DNA of 10,705 nucleotides from Nitrospirota bacterium (GTDB lineage: Bacteria > Nitrospirota > UBA9217). The notes under the pieces are model-generated. The model made no database searches, was not told where the DNA came from, and worked only from the letters and a program-made list of their open reading frames with translations. The position numbers and the translations under genes are program-made. Of the stretch, positions 1-6,437 are shown piece by piece. The stretch spans positions 1-10,705 of the forward strand of contig JAAXXJ010000089.1 of NCBI GenBank assembly GCA_013334545.1, written 5' to 3'. The number at the start of each line of letters is the position of its first letter. The first letter of the stretch is position 1.

Positions 1-729
1 CGCGGGCGCCGCGCCCGTGCCGGGGCCCCAGGGCAGGTTGTCCGTCACCATGCGGGCAAGTTCCTTGGACTCATAGTCGAGGTGGATCCCGACGGCCTTG
101 GTCAGCAGTTTGGTCCCCAGGCCCATGATGAACGAATCCTTCGTGCTCTGGTTCGTGGTCGTGCTCTGCAGGAGGACCCAGGGTGCTTCCTTCTCGCGCG
201 CATCGGCAGCTCTCGCGCCGAGCCTCACGAGCCCGCTCCCCATGCTCGACGTCCCCTGCTCGGTCTTGACGCCGAGGCCCCGCGACCATATTGGCTGGCC
301 CGTCGCCGTGTTCACGAGCGCAAACATGCCGCGCACCTTCCTTGCGTTGTACACGCCCGTGGTGGTCTCATCGAAATCCAGCAGCGTCCCGTACAGCACG
401 CCCTCGACGCCCAGCGTCTCGCCCAGCTTCTGCGGCGTCGTCATCTCGAGCTGTCCGCCCAGGTTGATGCCCATCCGGTCGCGGAGGATCTGGTCCGACT
501 CCTTGATGTCCATGACCACATAGGACCGGTTCCTCAGGGCCTCGGCCATCTTCTCGCGCACCACATTCGGGCCGTCCACGTCATCCGTGTCATTCTTCAT
601 GGGAAGGACCGCGACCCTTTTGAGCGGATTGCTCGGGTCCGTCGGCAAAGGCATGTGGGGTATCGCGCAGCCCCCGATCACCGAGATCGCCGCTATGAGC
701 AGAATGATACGGCAGAATCGAATGCCCAT
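1..729 (-). CDS. GNA1162/DUF799-like lipoprotein, 3' end beyond window
   Basis: Open reading frame of 243 codons with no stop before the left edge, so the C-terminus is missing. The N-terminus MGIRFCRIILLIAAISVIGG followed by Cys21 is a lipoprotein signal peptide with lipobox I-G-G-C, so the mature protein should be lipid-anchored at Cys21 and face the periplasm. After it come VAVLPMKN (about residues 39-46), VLYGTLLDF and a stretch ending QPIWSRGLGVKTE. This order resembles the GNA1162-like (DUF799) lipoproteins, whose fold relates to CsgG/TolB-type periplasmic domains and whose molecular role is not settled. The ATG at 729 is supported by AGGAGG at 735-740, five bases upstream. A separate promoter at 838-866 suggests it is not merely a downstream member of a dtd operon. 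The family call rests on remembered motifs. Another periplasmic lipoprotein of the CsgG/TolB-like group is the main alternative. Confidence 0.72.
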   Translation of the reverse strand, partial: MGIRFCRIILLIAAISVIGGCAIPHMPLPTDPSNPLKRVAVLPMKNDTDDVDGPNVVREKMAEALRNRSYVVMDIKESDQILRDRMGINLGGQLEMTTPQKLGETLGVEGVLYGTLLDFDETTTGVYNARKVRGMFALVNTATGQPIWSRGLGVKTEQGTSSMGSGLVRLGARAADAREKEAPWVLLQSTTTNQSTKDSFIMGLGTKLLTKAVGIHLDYESKELARMVTDNLPWGPGTGAAPA

Positions 730-837
730 GTGTGCCTCCTGGAAGGAACGATGGAAAGGTCTTTCATGCGAAGGGGACGCGAGCCGACTGCCCAGTGCCC
801 GGGGGGTGTCCCTTAGGTTGACTGATTCGCAATTGCA

Positions 838-866
838 ATCGTACCGGAAGACGTTGGTACTGTCAA
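838..866 (-). promoter_or_regulatory. Sigma-70-type promoter of the lipoprotein gene
   Basis: On the minus strand, a perfect -35 TTGACA (861-866) is followed by 17 bp and a -10 TACGAT (838-843; 4 of 6, including the conserved TA...T). Transcription should start near 831, leaving a leader of about 100 bases before the ATG at 729. The spacer holds a short inverted repeat, GTACC (841-845) / GGTAC (856-860), and the palindrome GCAATTGC (829-836) lies at the predicted start site. Either could be an operator, but both are short enough to be chance. Confidence 0.7.
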
Positions 867-902
867 CACCAAAAAGGGGAGCAACAAATGAGTTGTCAGG
901 CC

Positions 903-1349
903 TCACCGTTCCCGCGAATCGAGCAGCACCGTGACCGGCCCGTCGTTGACGAGCGATACCTCCATCATCTCGCCGAAGACGCCGGTCCGAACGGTCAACC
1001 CGGCCTCACCGAGCCTCCGCACGACCTCCTCATAGAGCTCATTCGCCCGCTCCGGGACTTCTGCCGCGCCGAAGGACGGACGGTTCCCCTTCCTCGTATC
1101 ACCGGCGAGCGTGAACTGCGATACCACGAGCACCTCGCCGCCGATGTCCGCTACGGAGCGGTTCATCTTGCCGGCCTCATCCTCAAAGACCCTGAGCCGG
1201 GAGGTCTTTTTCACCAGGTAGTCTACATCCGCGTCGCCGTCGCCCTTCACGGCGCAGAGCAGGACCAAAAGCCCCTTGCCGACGGCGGAGGATTCGACGC
1301 CCCTGATCAAGACCTTGGCCTGGGAGACCCGTTGCAGCACGGCGATCAT
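903..1349 (-). CDS. dtd: D-aminoacyl-tRNA deacylase (DTD)
   Basis: This 148-residue protein matches the normal length of DTD, the cytosolic homodimeric proofreading enzyme that hydrolyses D-amino acids (and glycine mischarged on tRNA-Ala) from tRNA. The family signatures are present: MIAVLQRV at the N-terminus, SQFTL at residues 77-81, and NDGPVT at 135-140 with the Gly-Pro pair that shapes the chirality-selective pocket. An in-frame ATG three codons upstream (1358) gives MPPMIAV, but family members normally begin MIA-QRV, so 1349 is preferred. Neither ATG has a Shine-Dalgarno sequence. A promoter-like pair at 1357-1385 would start transcription at the 1349 ATG itself, implying a leaderless message. 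The stop TGA is at 903-905. The gene is divergent from the helicase gene and is followed by the separately promoted lipoprotein gene. Confidence 0.95.
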   Translation of the reverse strand: MIAVLQRVSQAKVLIRGVESSAVGKGLLVLLCAVKGDGDADVDYLVKKTSRLRVFEDEAGKMNRSVADIGGEVLVVSQFTLAGDTRKGNRPSFGAAEVPERANELYEEVVRRLGEAGLTVRTGVFGEMMEVSLVNDGPVTVLLDSRER

Positions 1350-1356
1350 GGGAGGC

Positions 1357-1385
1357 ATGATACAACAGTTGCCGTCAGTTGAAAA
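1357..1385 (-). promoter_or_regulatory. Promoter of dtd, predicted to give a leaderless mRNA
   Basis: On the minus strand, a -35-like TTTTCA (1380-1385, 4 of 6) is separated by 17 bp from a -10 TATCAT (1357-1362, 5 of 6). The first base of the preferred ATG (1349) lies eight bases beyond the end of the -10, where the transcript would begin. The overlapping upstream ATG at 1358 lies inside the -10 and could not be transcribed from this promoter, which independently favours the 1349 start. Confidence 0.5.
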
Positions 1386-1464
1386 GGCATTGCATTACGA
1401 GGCGGAAAGGCAGGGCCGAAAAAAAGACGCTATTTTCTTTTAAAAGGGTCGCCTAGGAAACCGT

Positions 1465-1493
1465 TTGCCTTCTCCCCTTCCCCGTGGTACTGT
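1465..1493 (+). promoter_or_regulatory. Weak candidate promoter of the helicase gene
   Basis: TTGCCT (1465-1470, 4 of 6) is 17 bp from TACTGT (1488-1493, matching only T1, A2 and T6 of the -10 consensus). The helicase ATG starts eight bases after the -10, so the message would have no leader or one of 1-2 bases. The -10 match is poor. The call leans on the spacing and on the absence of any ribosome binding site. Confidence 0.3.
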
Positions 1494-1501
1494 ACCTGCC
1501 C

Positions 1502-3427
1502 ATGAAGATCGCCGACATCCTCGGAGAGGCAGGGCTCGTCGCCGCCGCCATGGGCGATGACTACGAATTTCGGCCCCAGCAGCTGGAAATGGCCGAGGCC
1601 GTCCAGAAGGCGCTCCGCAGCAAGACCCACCTCGTCGTCGAGGCGGGCACCGGCGTGGGCAAGAGCCTTGCCTACCTTGTGCCGCTCGTACTCTGGGCGC
1701 GCGAGGAGAACTGCCGCGTCGTCGTGGCCACCTACACCAAGGCCCTCCAGCAGCAGATCGTGAAAAAGGACATCCCCTTCCTTAAGACCGTGATCGGCGA
1801 TTTCCGTGTGGCGCTCTGCGTAGGCGGCGAGAACTACCTCTGCCTCCGGCGCTTCGATCAGCTGCGCATGGGCGACCTTTACGAGCAGAACGAAGTGGAA
1901 CCGCTGAACCGGCTCTTCGAATGGTCCACGCATACCCGCACCGGCCTCCGGAGCGAGCTGACCTTCGAACCCACCGGGGCGCTCTGGGCGAAGGCGAACC
2001 GCGAGGCGGACCTCTGCTTCGGCAGGGAGTGCCGCAGCTACAAGGACTGTTTCTACCAGAAAGGGAAGCTCCTGGAGCAGCAGGCCCAGGTGCTCGTGGC
2101 GAACCACCACCTGTTCTTTGCCGACATGGCCACGGGCGGGAACGTCCTGCCCCAGCACCGTGCCGTTGTCTTCGACGAAGCGCATCAGATCGAGGACGTG
2201 GCCACGGACTACCTGGGCGTCGAGGTGTCCAACTACTCGGTCCGCTACCTCCTGGACAATCTCCTGAGCCAGCGGACCCGCAAAGGCATGCTCACCCGGC
2301 TCGCCATCCAGGACCACACGGCCCGGACCGCGCGCGACCTCGTGGATGACCTCAGGCTCACCGCCGAGAACTTCTTCCTGAACCTCCACGAAGCGCTGAA
2401 GCAGGAGCCGGTCCTCCGGGTGCGCCGGCCGAACATCGTCCCCGACATCCTTTCCGGTCCCCTCACCCTGCTGAAGGAAACGCTCCTGTCGCTCAAGGCG
2501 AACACGCACGAGGAAGAGCAGGAGGTTCGGGCCTTCGCGGGCAGGGCAGGCGGTCTTGCGTCCGCCATCCGTCACAATCTTGACCAGGGGCAGGAGGGCT
2601 TTGTCTACTGGGCCGAGCGCGAGAACAAGAAGTACCGCCTTGTGGCCTCGCCCATCGACATCGCCGAGACCCTGCGGGAGCACCTCTTCGGCAGGCTCGA
2701 CACCGCGGTGCTGACCTCGGCCACGCTCTCGGCAGCGGGGTCCTTCGAGTATATAAAAGGAAGGGTCGGTCTGGACGCGCCCGCGGAGCTGCTGCTCGAT
2801 TCACCCTTCGACTTCGAGAACCAGGCCATGCTCTACATCTCGCCGGGCCTTGACGACCAGCAGGCCGCTGGATATCAGGAGCGTTTCGAGAAGGAGCTCC
2901 TCACGATACTCGGCGTTACCGGCGGCCGGACGCTCGTGCTGTTCACGAGCTACAGCCAGCTCCGGAAGACGAAGGAGACCCTGCGAAGTACCCTGCCGCA
3001 GCTCGGCATCCTGTGCCAGGGCGAGATGCCGGCCTACCGCCTGGTCGAACAGTTCAAGGAGGTCCCGAACGCCGTGCTGCTCGGCACCGCCTCGTTCTGG
3101 CAGGGCATCGATATCCCGGGCGAGGCGCTCCAGTGCGTCGTGATCGCCAAGCTCCCCTTTGCCGTGCCCGACGAGCCGCTCATTGAAGCACGCATGGAGC
3201 GGCTGAAGAACCCGTTCTATGAGTATCAGGTGCCGCAGTCGACGCTGTTGTTCCGGCAGGGGTTCGGCCGGCTCATCAGGACGAAGACGGACAGAGGGGC
3301 GGTCGCCGTGCTGGATTCGCGCATCATGACGAAGAACTACGGCAGGTCCTTCTTGCGATCGATCCCCAAATGCCGCATCACCGATGACCGGGAGGAGTTC
3401 AGGAGGTTCTTTGAAGGCTTGCGGTAG
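1502..3427 (+). CDS. DinG/XPD-family Fe-S ATP-dependent DNA helicase
   Basis: A 641-residue superfamily 2 helicase of the DinG/YoaA (Rad3/XPD) type, which unwinds DNA 5' to 3' and acts in repair and in clearing R-loops or forked structures. Visible motifs are Walker A EAGTGVGKS (residues 47-55), four Fe-S cysteines C114, C172, C177 and C183, the DEAH box in VVFDEAH (222-228), a motif III-like TSATLSAAG, and motif VI QGFGRLIRT (about 586-594). The last three cysteines have C-x4-C-x5-C spacing as in E. coli DinG. There is no N-terminal exonuclease domain, unlike Firmicutes DinG. The sequence alone does not separate DinG from YoaA, so no symbol is given. ATG 1502 (MKIADIL) is chosen over an in-frame GTG at 1484 that would lie just before the candidate -10. 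Neither has a Shine-Dalgarno sequence. The gene is monocistronic and divergent from dtd. The last codons before TAG encode FEGLR. Confidence 0.93.
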   Translation: MKIADILGEAGLVAAAMGDDYEFRPQQLEMAEAVQKALRSKTHLVVEAGTGVGKSLAYLVPLVLWAREENCRVVVATYTKALQQQIVKKDIPFLKTVIGDFRVALCVGGENYLCLRRFDQLRMGDLYEQNEVEPLNRLFEWSTHTRTGLRSELTFEPTGALWAKANREADLCFGRECRSYKDCFYQKGKLLEQQAQVLVANHHLFFADMATGGNVLPQHRAVVFDEAHQIEDVATDYLGVEVSNYSVRYLLDNLLSQRTRKGMLTRLAIQDHTARTARDLVDDLRLTAENFFLNLHEALKQEPVLRVRRPNIVPDILSGPLTLLKETLLSLKANTHEEEQEVRAFAGRAGGLASAIRHNLDQGQEGFVYWAERENKKYRLVASPIDIAETLREHLFGRLDTAVLTSATLSAAGSFEYIKGRVGLDAPAELLLDSPFDFENQAMLYISPGLDDQQAAGYQERFEKELLTILGVTGGRTLVLFTSYSQLRKTKETLRSTLPQLGILCQGEMPAYRLVEQFKEVPNAVLLGTASFWQGIDIPGEALQCVVIAKLPFAVPDEPLIEARMERLKNPFYEYQVPQSTLLFRQGFGRLIRTKTDRGAVAVLDSRIMTKNYGRSFLRSIPKCRITDDREEFRRFFEGLR

Positions 3428-3489
3428 CTCTGCAGAATGATAGGAACGGCAACGACCTGTTCCCGCCCCTGCCGTCCCATTCGTCCTGT

Positions 3490-3513
3490 CCCTCGCCCCG
3501 TCCGACCCGTCCC
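3490..3513 (-). other. Potential G-quadruplex in a convergent intergenic region
   Basis: The 121-bp gap between the helicase stop and the end of the nitroreductase operon (3428-3548) contains no gene and no clear hairpin-plus-T-run terminator. It is C-rich on the plus strand, with repeated CGTCC/CCGTCC units. Read on the minus strand, four G runs (3, 3, 4 and 3 bases, at 3513-3511, 3508-3506, 3499-3496 and 3492-3490) are separated by loops of 2, 6 and 3 bases. This fits the usual quadruplex pattern. On RNA it would form in the 3' tail of the operon transcript. Confidence 0.4.
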
Positions 3514-3548
3514 GATCAGCACCCTCACCGGGCAGCGGTCCTTGCCAT

Positions 3549-4124
3549 TTACTTCTTCGTCTTCAATGATGAAATCTCATTAAAATATTTCCGCGCGCAG
3601 TCCGGGCAGAGGCCATGGGAGAACTCGGCGTCGGAGTGGTCCCGGACGTAGACCTCGATCTGGCTCCAGTAGCCTTTGTCATCGCGGATCTTCTTGCAGG
3701 ACGCGCAGATCGGCAGCAGCCCCTTCAGTGTTTTGATGTTGGCAAGTGCATCCTGAAGCCTTGCGATAAGCTCCCTCTGTTCTCCGGACAGGGACGACAA
3801 TTTATCGTTCATGTCCCTGAGCTCTTGCCGGGAAGAGGCCATTTCTGTGAACAGCGGCTGGATCAGATAGATCCCGGCCATCATGGCGCAGGAGATGATA
3901 AGACCGGTCACCTCGAAGAGCACGTCGAGTGAAGTAGGCGATTGGTCAGCGACCAGCCGGAGAAGGGATTCGAACCGCCTCACCGTCATCAGCGAGATCG
4001 CGACCGTGACCAGAAGCCATGCGGCTTTCTTCCCGGTGATCGGGATCAACCGCAGGGCGAAGAGTGCCGCGATGAACTGAAAGAGCACGGACAAGGCCAG
4101 AATGGTGATCAGGATCGTCTGCAC
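3549..4124 (-). CDS. Membrane-anchored double-CxxC protein, last gene of redox operon
   Basis: A 191-residue protein with three hydrophobic segments (about 3-26, 33-50 and 67-90), a charged helical stretch likely to form a coiled coil (about 96-136), then a compact tail with C140-x2-C143 and C173-x2-C176 plus His170. The tail wording (LKGLLPICASCKKIRDDKGYW...FSHGLCPDCARKY) is one I recognise from the C-terminal end of many PAS, response-regulator and diguanylate-cyclase proteins of Deltaproteobacteria and relatives. Its biochemical role is not established to my knowledge. The four cysteines suggest zinc or another metal, or a thiol switch. No PAS, kinase or GGDEF domain is present, so this is a membrane stalk plus tail only. 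The start is GTG at 4124, supported by GGGAGG five bases upstream. It begins 16 bp after the doxX-like stop, so it is almost certainly co-transcribed. Confidence 0.75.
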   Translation of the reverse strand: MQTILITILALSVLFQFIAALFALRLIPITGKKAAWLLVTVAISLMTVRRFESLLRLVADQSPTSLDVLFEVTGLIISCAMMAGIYLIQPLFTEMASSRQELRDMNDKLSSLSGEQRELIARLQDALANIKTLKGLLPICASCKKIRDDKGYWSQIEVYVRDHSDAEFSHGLCPDCARKYFNEISSLKTKK

Positions 4125-4140
4125 AAGGGCCTCCCGGGGT

Positions 4141-4527
4141 CTATTTCCCGTCGTCCACGCTCAGCGGCCCTGGCCCAAAGTGCGTGATAAGGAGCGCCGC
4201 ACCCAGCATCGAGAGGTTCTTCATGAACATGATCTGGTTCACCTGAGCCATGTTGGGGTCCGTCATTGCCCAAAAGTTGTGGATCATGACCGTGACCGGT
4301 ACGAGAAAGAGCACGATCAGCCAGCCGCCCCATGTTGCCTTGTATCCTGCCGCGATGCTCAACCCTCCCGCCATGGCGATGATGCCCGACAGCGGCACGG
4401 CGACCGATGCCAGCGGCACACCCTTGCTCGCCGCAAATGCGACGGTGTTCGCCGTGAAATGCCCCGGCCCTGCCATCACGAAGATCAATGCGTACAATAT
4501 CCTTCCTGCAAGGACCAGATAGTTCAT
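4141..4527 (-). CDS. DoxX-family membrane protein
   Basis: A 128-residue, mostly hydrophobic protein with about four membrane segments (roughly 4-20, 40-60, 66-83 and 100-116). The N-terminal pattern LAGRILYALIFVMAGPGHF, the central GLSIAAGYKATWGGWLIVLFL and NxWAM are typical of DoxX/DoxD-like proteins (PF07681), and the length fits. Some family members take part in thiosulfate:quinone oxidation or in thiol and oxidative-stress complexes, but most have no known reaction. None should be assumed here. ATG 4527 is chosen because GGAGGGA lies just upstream. A TTG-initiated extension to 4575 would overlap the DUF362 stop and lacks support. It follows the DUF362 gene by 44 bp and precedes the CxxC gene by 16 bp, as third gene of the operon. 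Confidence 0.85.
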   Translation of the reverse strand: MNYLVLAGRILYALIFVMAGPGHFTANTVAFAASKGVPLASVAVPLSGIIAMAGGLSIAAGYKATWGGWLIVLFLVPVTVMIHNFWAMTDPNMAQVNQIMFMKNLSMLGAALLITHFGPGPLSVDDGK

Positions 4528-4571
4528 TGCTGTTCCCTCCTTGTTGAACATAGACATGAGCGTCCGGTGGA

Positions 4572-5570
4572 TCAACCTTGCTCCATAATCGTCCTCAATC
4601 GCCCTGCGAACTCATTTCCCGGGGCGTCGTCCGTGACCAGCTCGATGTCCTGCGGCCGCGACGCGCCGATCCCTAGCTCCACGGCCCGGCTGATCTGCTC
4701 CTGCTCGAAGATCTTCTTTTCCATGATGGCGCTGTTGCTGCCCAGCTCCTTGAGGATGGCGATGCCGACAGCATCAATGGCGATCCGGTCCGTGCCCGCC
4801 AGGATGACATCTGCCCGCTTCCGCGTCCCGTGGCCGGGACCGCCGTCAACAAAGGCCTCGATCCCGTCCAGCAGGATGAGCTTCGGCGCGTAGGCCTGGT
4901 TGATCTCGGCGATCATCCTGCGCATGCTCAGAAAGGACGAATGGAGCTCCGTCATGTTCTTCTTGCGTGTGATTCCCACCGAAAGCTTCAGGGACATGGT
5001 GAAGACGCCGCCGAAGCCGTGGGTCTTGAGGCAGCAGGTGGTGACGACGCAGGGCGATTCAAGCACGGGCCGGGCAACGTCGAAGCCGTTCCTCCAGCTG
5101 CTCTTCTCGGGCATGATCCGCACCCAGTCGCCGGCAGGGAGCGTCTCGAAATCGATGAGCCCCACGCCGAGCTTCTCGCAAAGGCCGTAAATCCCCTTAT
5201 CCTGCAGGACGTCGGCCGTGTCCGGCGGGCCGCTGCGCTCACCAACGGTGACGCTCTTTGCGCCCATGGTCTTGAGCTGAAGGATGAGGTGGGTAAGCGT
5301 GTCGTTGTGCGTCGAGCCAGGGAAGGGATCAGCGGTGTTGAAGTTCGGCTTAAGCAGCACGTCCTTCCCCTTCACGGGATTGATGCCCAGGAGATCGATG
5401 GCCCGCTGGATGCCGCTTGCGCGGTCTGCGGTCCTGACGAGCGAGACCTTCGTCTTCCCGTGCTTTGTTGCGCGATGTTTCTGCGGTGCCACCTCTGTCC
5501 CTCCCCGTATGTCTGTTGCCGCCAGGGCCAAGCCCGCTCCCGCGGCGATCAGGAACTCACGCCGGTCCAT
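4572..5570 (-). CDS. Tat-exported DUF362 protein
   Basis: A 332-residue protein beginning MDRREFLIAAGAGLALAAT, a twin-arginine signal (R3-R4-x-F-L), so it is probably folded, and possibly given its cofactor, before export to the periplasm. The body has DUF362 hallmarks: LLKPNFNTADP (about 72-82), a CCLKTHGFGGVFTMSLKLSVG region (179-199) and LILLDGIEAFVDGGPGHG (231-248). DUF362 proteins are often fused to ferredoxin domains. No 4Fe-4S CxxCxxC motif is visible here, and the function is unknown. Residues 1-77 of a longer in-frame reading (start 5801) overlap the nitroreductase gene and are not protein-like, whereas the Tat motif fixes ATG 5570. The gene starts 13 bp after the nitroreductase stop. 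That gap is G-rich rather than a canonical ribosome binding site, so translational coupling is likely. Confidence 0.88.
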   Translation of the reverse strand: MDRREFLIAAGAGLALAATDIRGGTEVAPQKHRATKHGKTKVSLVRTADRASGIQRAIDLLGINPVKGKDVLLKPNFNTADPFPGSTHNDTLTHLILQLKTMGAKSVTVGERSGPPDTADVLQDKGIYGLCEKLGVGLIDFETLPAGDWVRIMPEKSSWRNGFDVARPVLESPCVVTTCCLKTHGFGGVFTMSLKLSVGITRKKNMTELHSSFLSMRRMIAEINQAYAPKLILLDGIEAFVDGGPGHGTRKRADVILAGTDRIAIDAVGIAILKELGSNSAIMEKKIFEQEQISRAVELGIGASRPQDIELVTDDAPGNEFAGRLRTIMEQG

Positions 5571-5583
5571 GCCCCGTGCCCCC

Positions 5584-6231
5584 CTATTTCTTCGGATAGC
5601 CGACCGGCTGGGCGAGGATAATCTTCTGGTCTGGCCGGAGCCGCATCGCCTTCGCCAGGGTCTCCCGGTCAACCGACCCGCGCACCACCGTTGCCAGCCC
5701 CTCTGAGGCGCAGAACAGGTAGACATTCTCGCTGATAAAACCCGTGTCTGCGGCTGAGTACAGGTCCTGCTCCTCCTTCGAAGCCTTGCCCATGCGGCCA
5801 AGGTCCGCTACGTAAACAAGGTTCATAGGCGCATCGGCAGCGAAGGACTGGCGGCCGGTCATGGCCCGGATGTCCCCGGCGAGCACCGGCTGGAGCACAT
5901 GGGTCTTCGCCTCATAGACATACAGCCCCTCCGCCAGGGCGACATAGATATCGATCTCCTGCCAGTTCTTCGCAGATGGTGCGGTGCGCGTTCCCGAGTC
6001 CGGCCGGTTGACGCCGAACGCGGCCCAGAGAAGGTTGGAAAGCATCTGCGGGGATAGCTTCTCGGAGCTGAACGAGCGCGACGTGCTCCGGTCCTTCAGC
6101 ACCTGCATGAGCGGGCGGCCGCGATCGGTCTGAGGTGCGGGCAGCTGCAGCGGTTTGAGCTGCTCCCCAGCAGTCACGGTGGCGAAGAGGAGCAGAGCTA
6201 TGATTAATGCTGACAAAAACGGGACCCTCAT
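5584..6231 (-). CDS. Exported SagB/ThcOx-type nitroreductase-fold protein
   Basis: A 215-residue flavoprotein-fold protein. MRVPFLSALIIALLLFATVTAGEQ is a Sec-type signal peptide (hydrophobic core about 5-20), so the enzyme should be periplasmic or membrane-tethered. The mature part has the FMN-phosphate motif RSTSRSF (48-54), LSNLLWAAFGVNRP (64-77), SAADTGFISENVYLFCASEGLATVV (159-183) and the C-terminal KIILAQPVGYP (203-213), all typical of the SagB/ThcOx branch of the nitroreductase family. Members oxidise or reduce small molecules with FMN. The substrate here is unknown. How FMN would be acquired outside the cytoplasm by a Sec-exported protein is an open question. ATG 6231 has GGGAGG six bases upstream. 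It is the first gene of a four-gene operon, with a promoter at 6272-6300. Confidence 0.87.
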   Translation of the reverse strand: MRVPFLSALIIALLLFATVTAGEQLKPLQLPAPQTDRGRPLMQVLKDRSTSRSFSSEKLSPQMLSNLLWAAFGVNRPDSGTRTAPSAKNWQEIDIYVALAEGLYVYEAKTHVLQPVLAGDIRAMTGRQSFAADAPMNLVYVADLGRMGKASKEEQDLYSAADTGFISENVYLFCASEGLATVVRGSVDRETLAKAMRLRPDQKIILAQPVGYPKK

Positions 6232-6271
6232 GGTGAGCCTCCCTGTTTCGCGGACTGCGATTCCTTGCTCT

Positions 6272-6300
6272 ATTATAGCAAATCACCTTCCAGGCATATG
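6272..6300 (-). promoter_or_regulatory. Extended -10 promoter of the nitroreductase operon
   Basis: The minus strand shows TGC followed directly by TATAAT (TATAAT at 6272-6277, TGC at 6278-6280), a perfect extended -10. At the 17-bp distance the -35 position (6295-6300) is CATATG, a poor match that is half of a paired site. A TTGCAT lies at 6298-6303, but its 20-bp spacing is too long. The start would be near 6265, giving a leader of about 33 bases with GGGAGG before ATG 6231. A consensus -10 with a weak -35 is typical of regulated promoters. Confidence 0.75.
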
Positions 6301-6310
6301 CAAACATATG
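6295..6310. promoter_or_regulatory. Paired CATATG site, candidate shared operator
   Basis: Two copies of the self-complementary hexamer CATATG (6295-6300 and 6305-6310) are separated by four bases, CAAA, so their centres are 10 bp apart on the same helix face. The pair overlaps the -35 position of the minus-strand operon promoter and abuts the -35 of the divergent plus-strand promoter (6311). One bound regulator could control both directions. The regulator is unknown and none is encoded in the window. Confidence 0.5.
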
Positions 6311-6339
6311 TTGCTATTTGGCATGAAAAGTGGGATACT
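6311..6339 (+). promoter_or_regulatory. Candidate promoter of the cysteine-protein gene
   Basis: TTGCTA (6311-6316, 4 of 6) and GATACT (6334-6339, 4 of 6) are 17 bp apart, placing the start near 6346. The transcript would pass through the terminator hairpin at 6373-6410 before reaching ATG 6438. Confidence 0.5.
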
Positions 6340-6372
6340 ATATTCAAGCATACATCAAGGATGTACCAGACA

Positions 6373-6410
6373 GGCCACAAAGACCTGCGTCTTTGCGGCC
6401 TTTTATTTTT
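6373..6410 (+). terminator. Intrinsic terminator in the leader of the cysteine-protein gene
   Basis: The arms GGCCACAAAGAC (6373-6384) and GTCTTTGCGGCC (6389-6400) pair over 12 positions with one A-C mismatch around the loop CTGC. They are followed at once by TTTTATTTTT (6401-6410). This is a textbook factor-independent terminator and works only for plus-strand transcription, since no T run flanks the other side. No plus-strand gene ends upstream, so it must act on RNA starting near 6346. It would produce either a roughly 65-base small RNA or an attenuated leader for the gene at 6438. Confidence 0.85.
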
Positions 6411-6437
6411 GACCACGGCGGGCCGATGGGGGAGAGA

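Noticed and set aside
82..816. 244-codon plus-strand open frame over the lipoprotein gene
   Set aside because: Low-complexity Arg/His/Pro-rich translation. The opposite strand has a lipobox, a Shine-Dalgarno sequence and a promoter.
1430..2683. 417-codon open frame antisense to the helicase gene
   Set aside because: It mirrors the codon pattern of a GC-rich gene, has no recognisable domains, and the plus frame carries all helicase motifs.
4528..4575. N-terminal extension of the DoxX protein from TTG 4575
   Set aside because: It overlaps the DUF362 stop and adds a non-membrane stretch. ATG 4527 has a strong Shine-Dalgarno sequence.
5571..5801. 77-residue N-terminal extension of the DUF362 protein
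   Set aside because: It lies inside the nitroreductase gene and would bury the twin-arginine signal that marks the true N-terminus.
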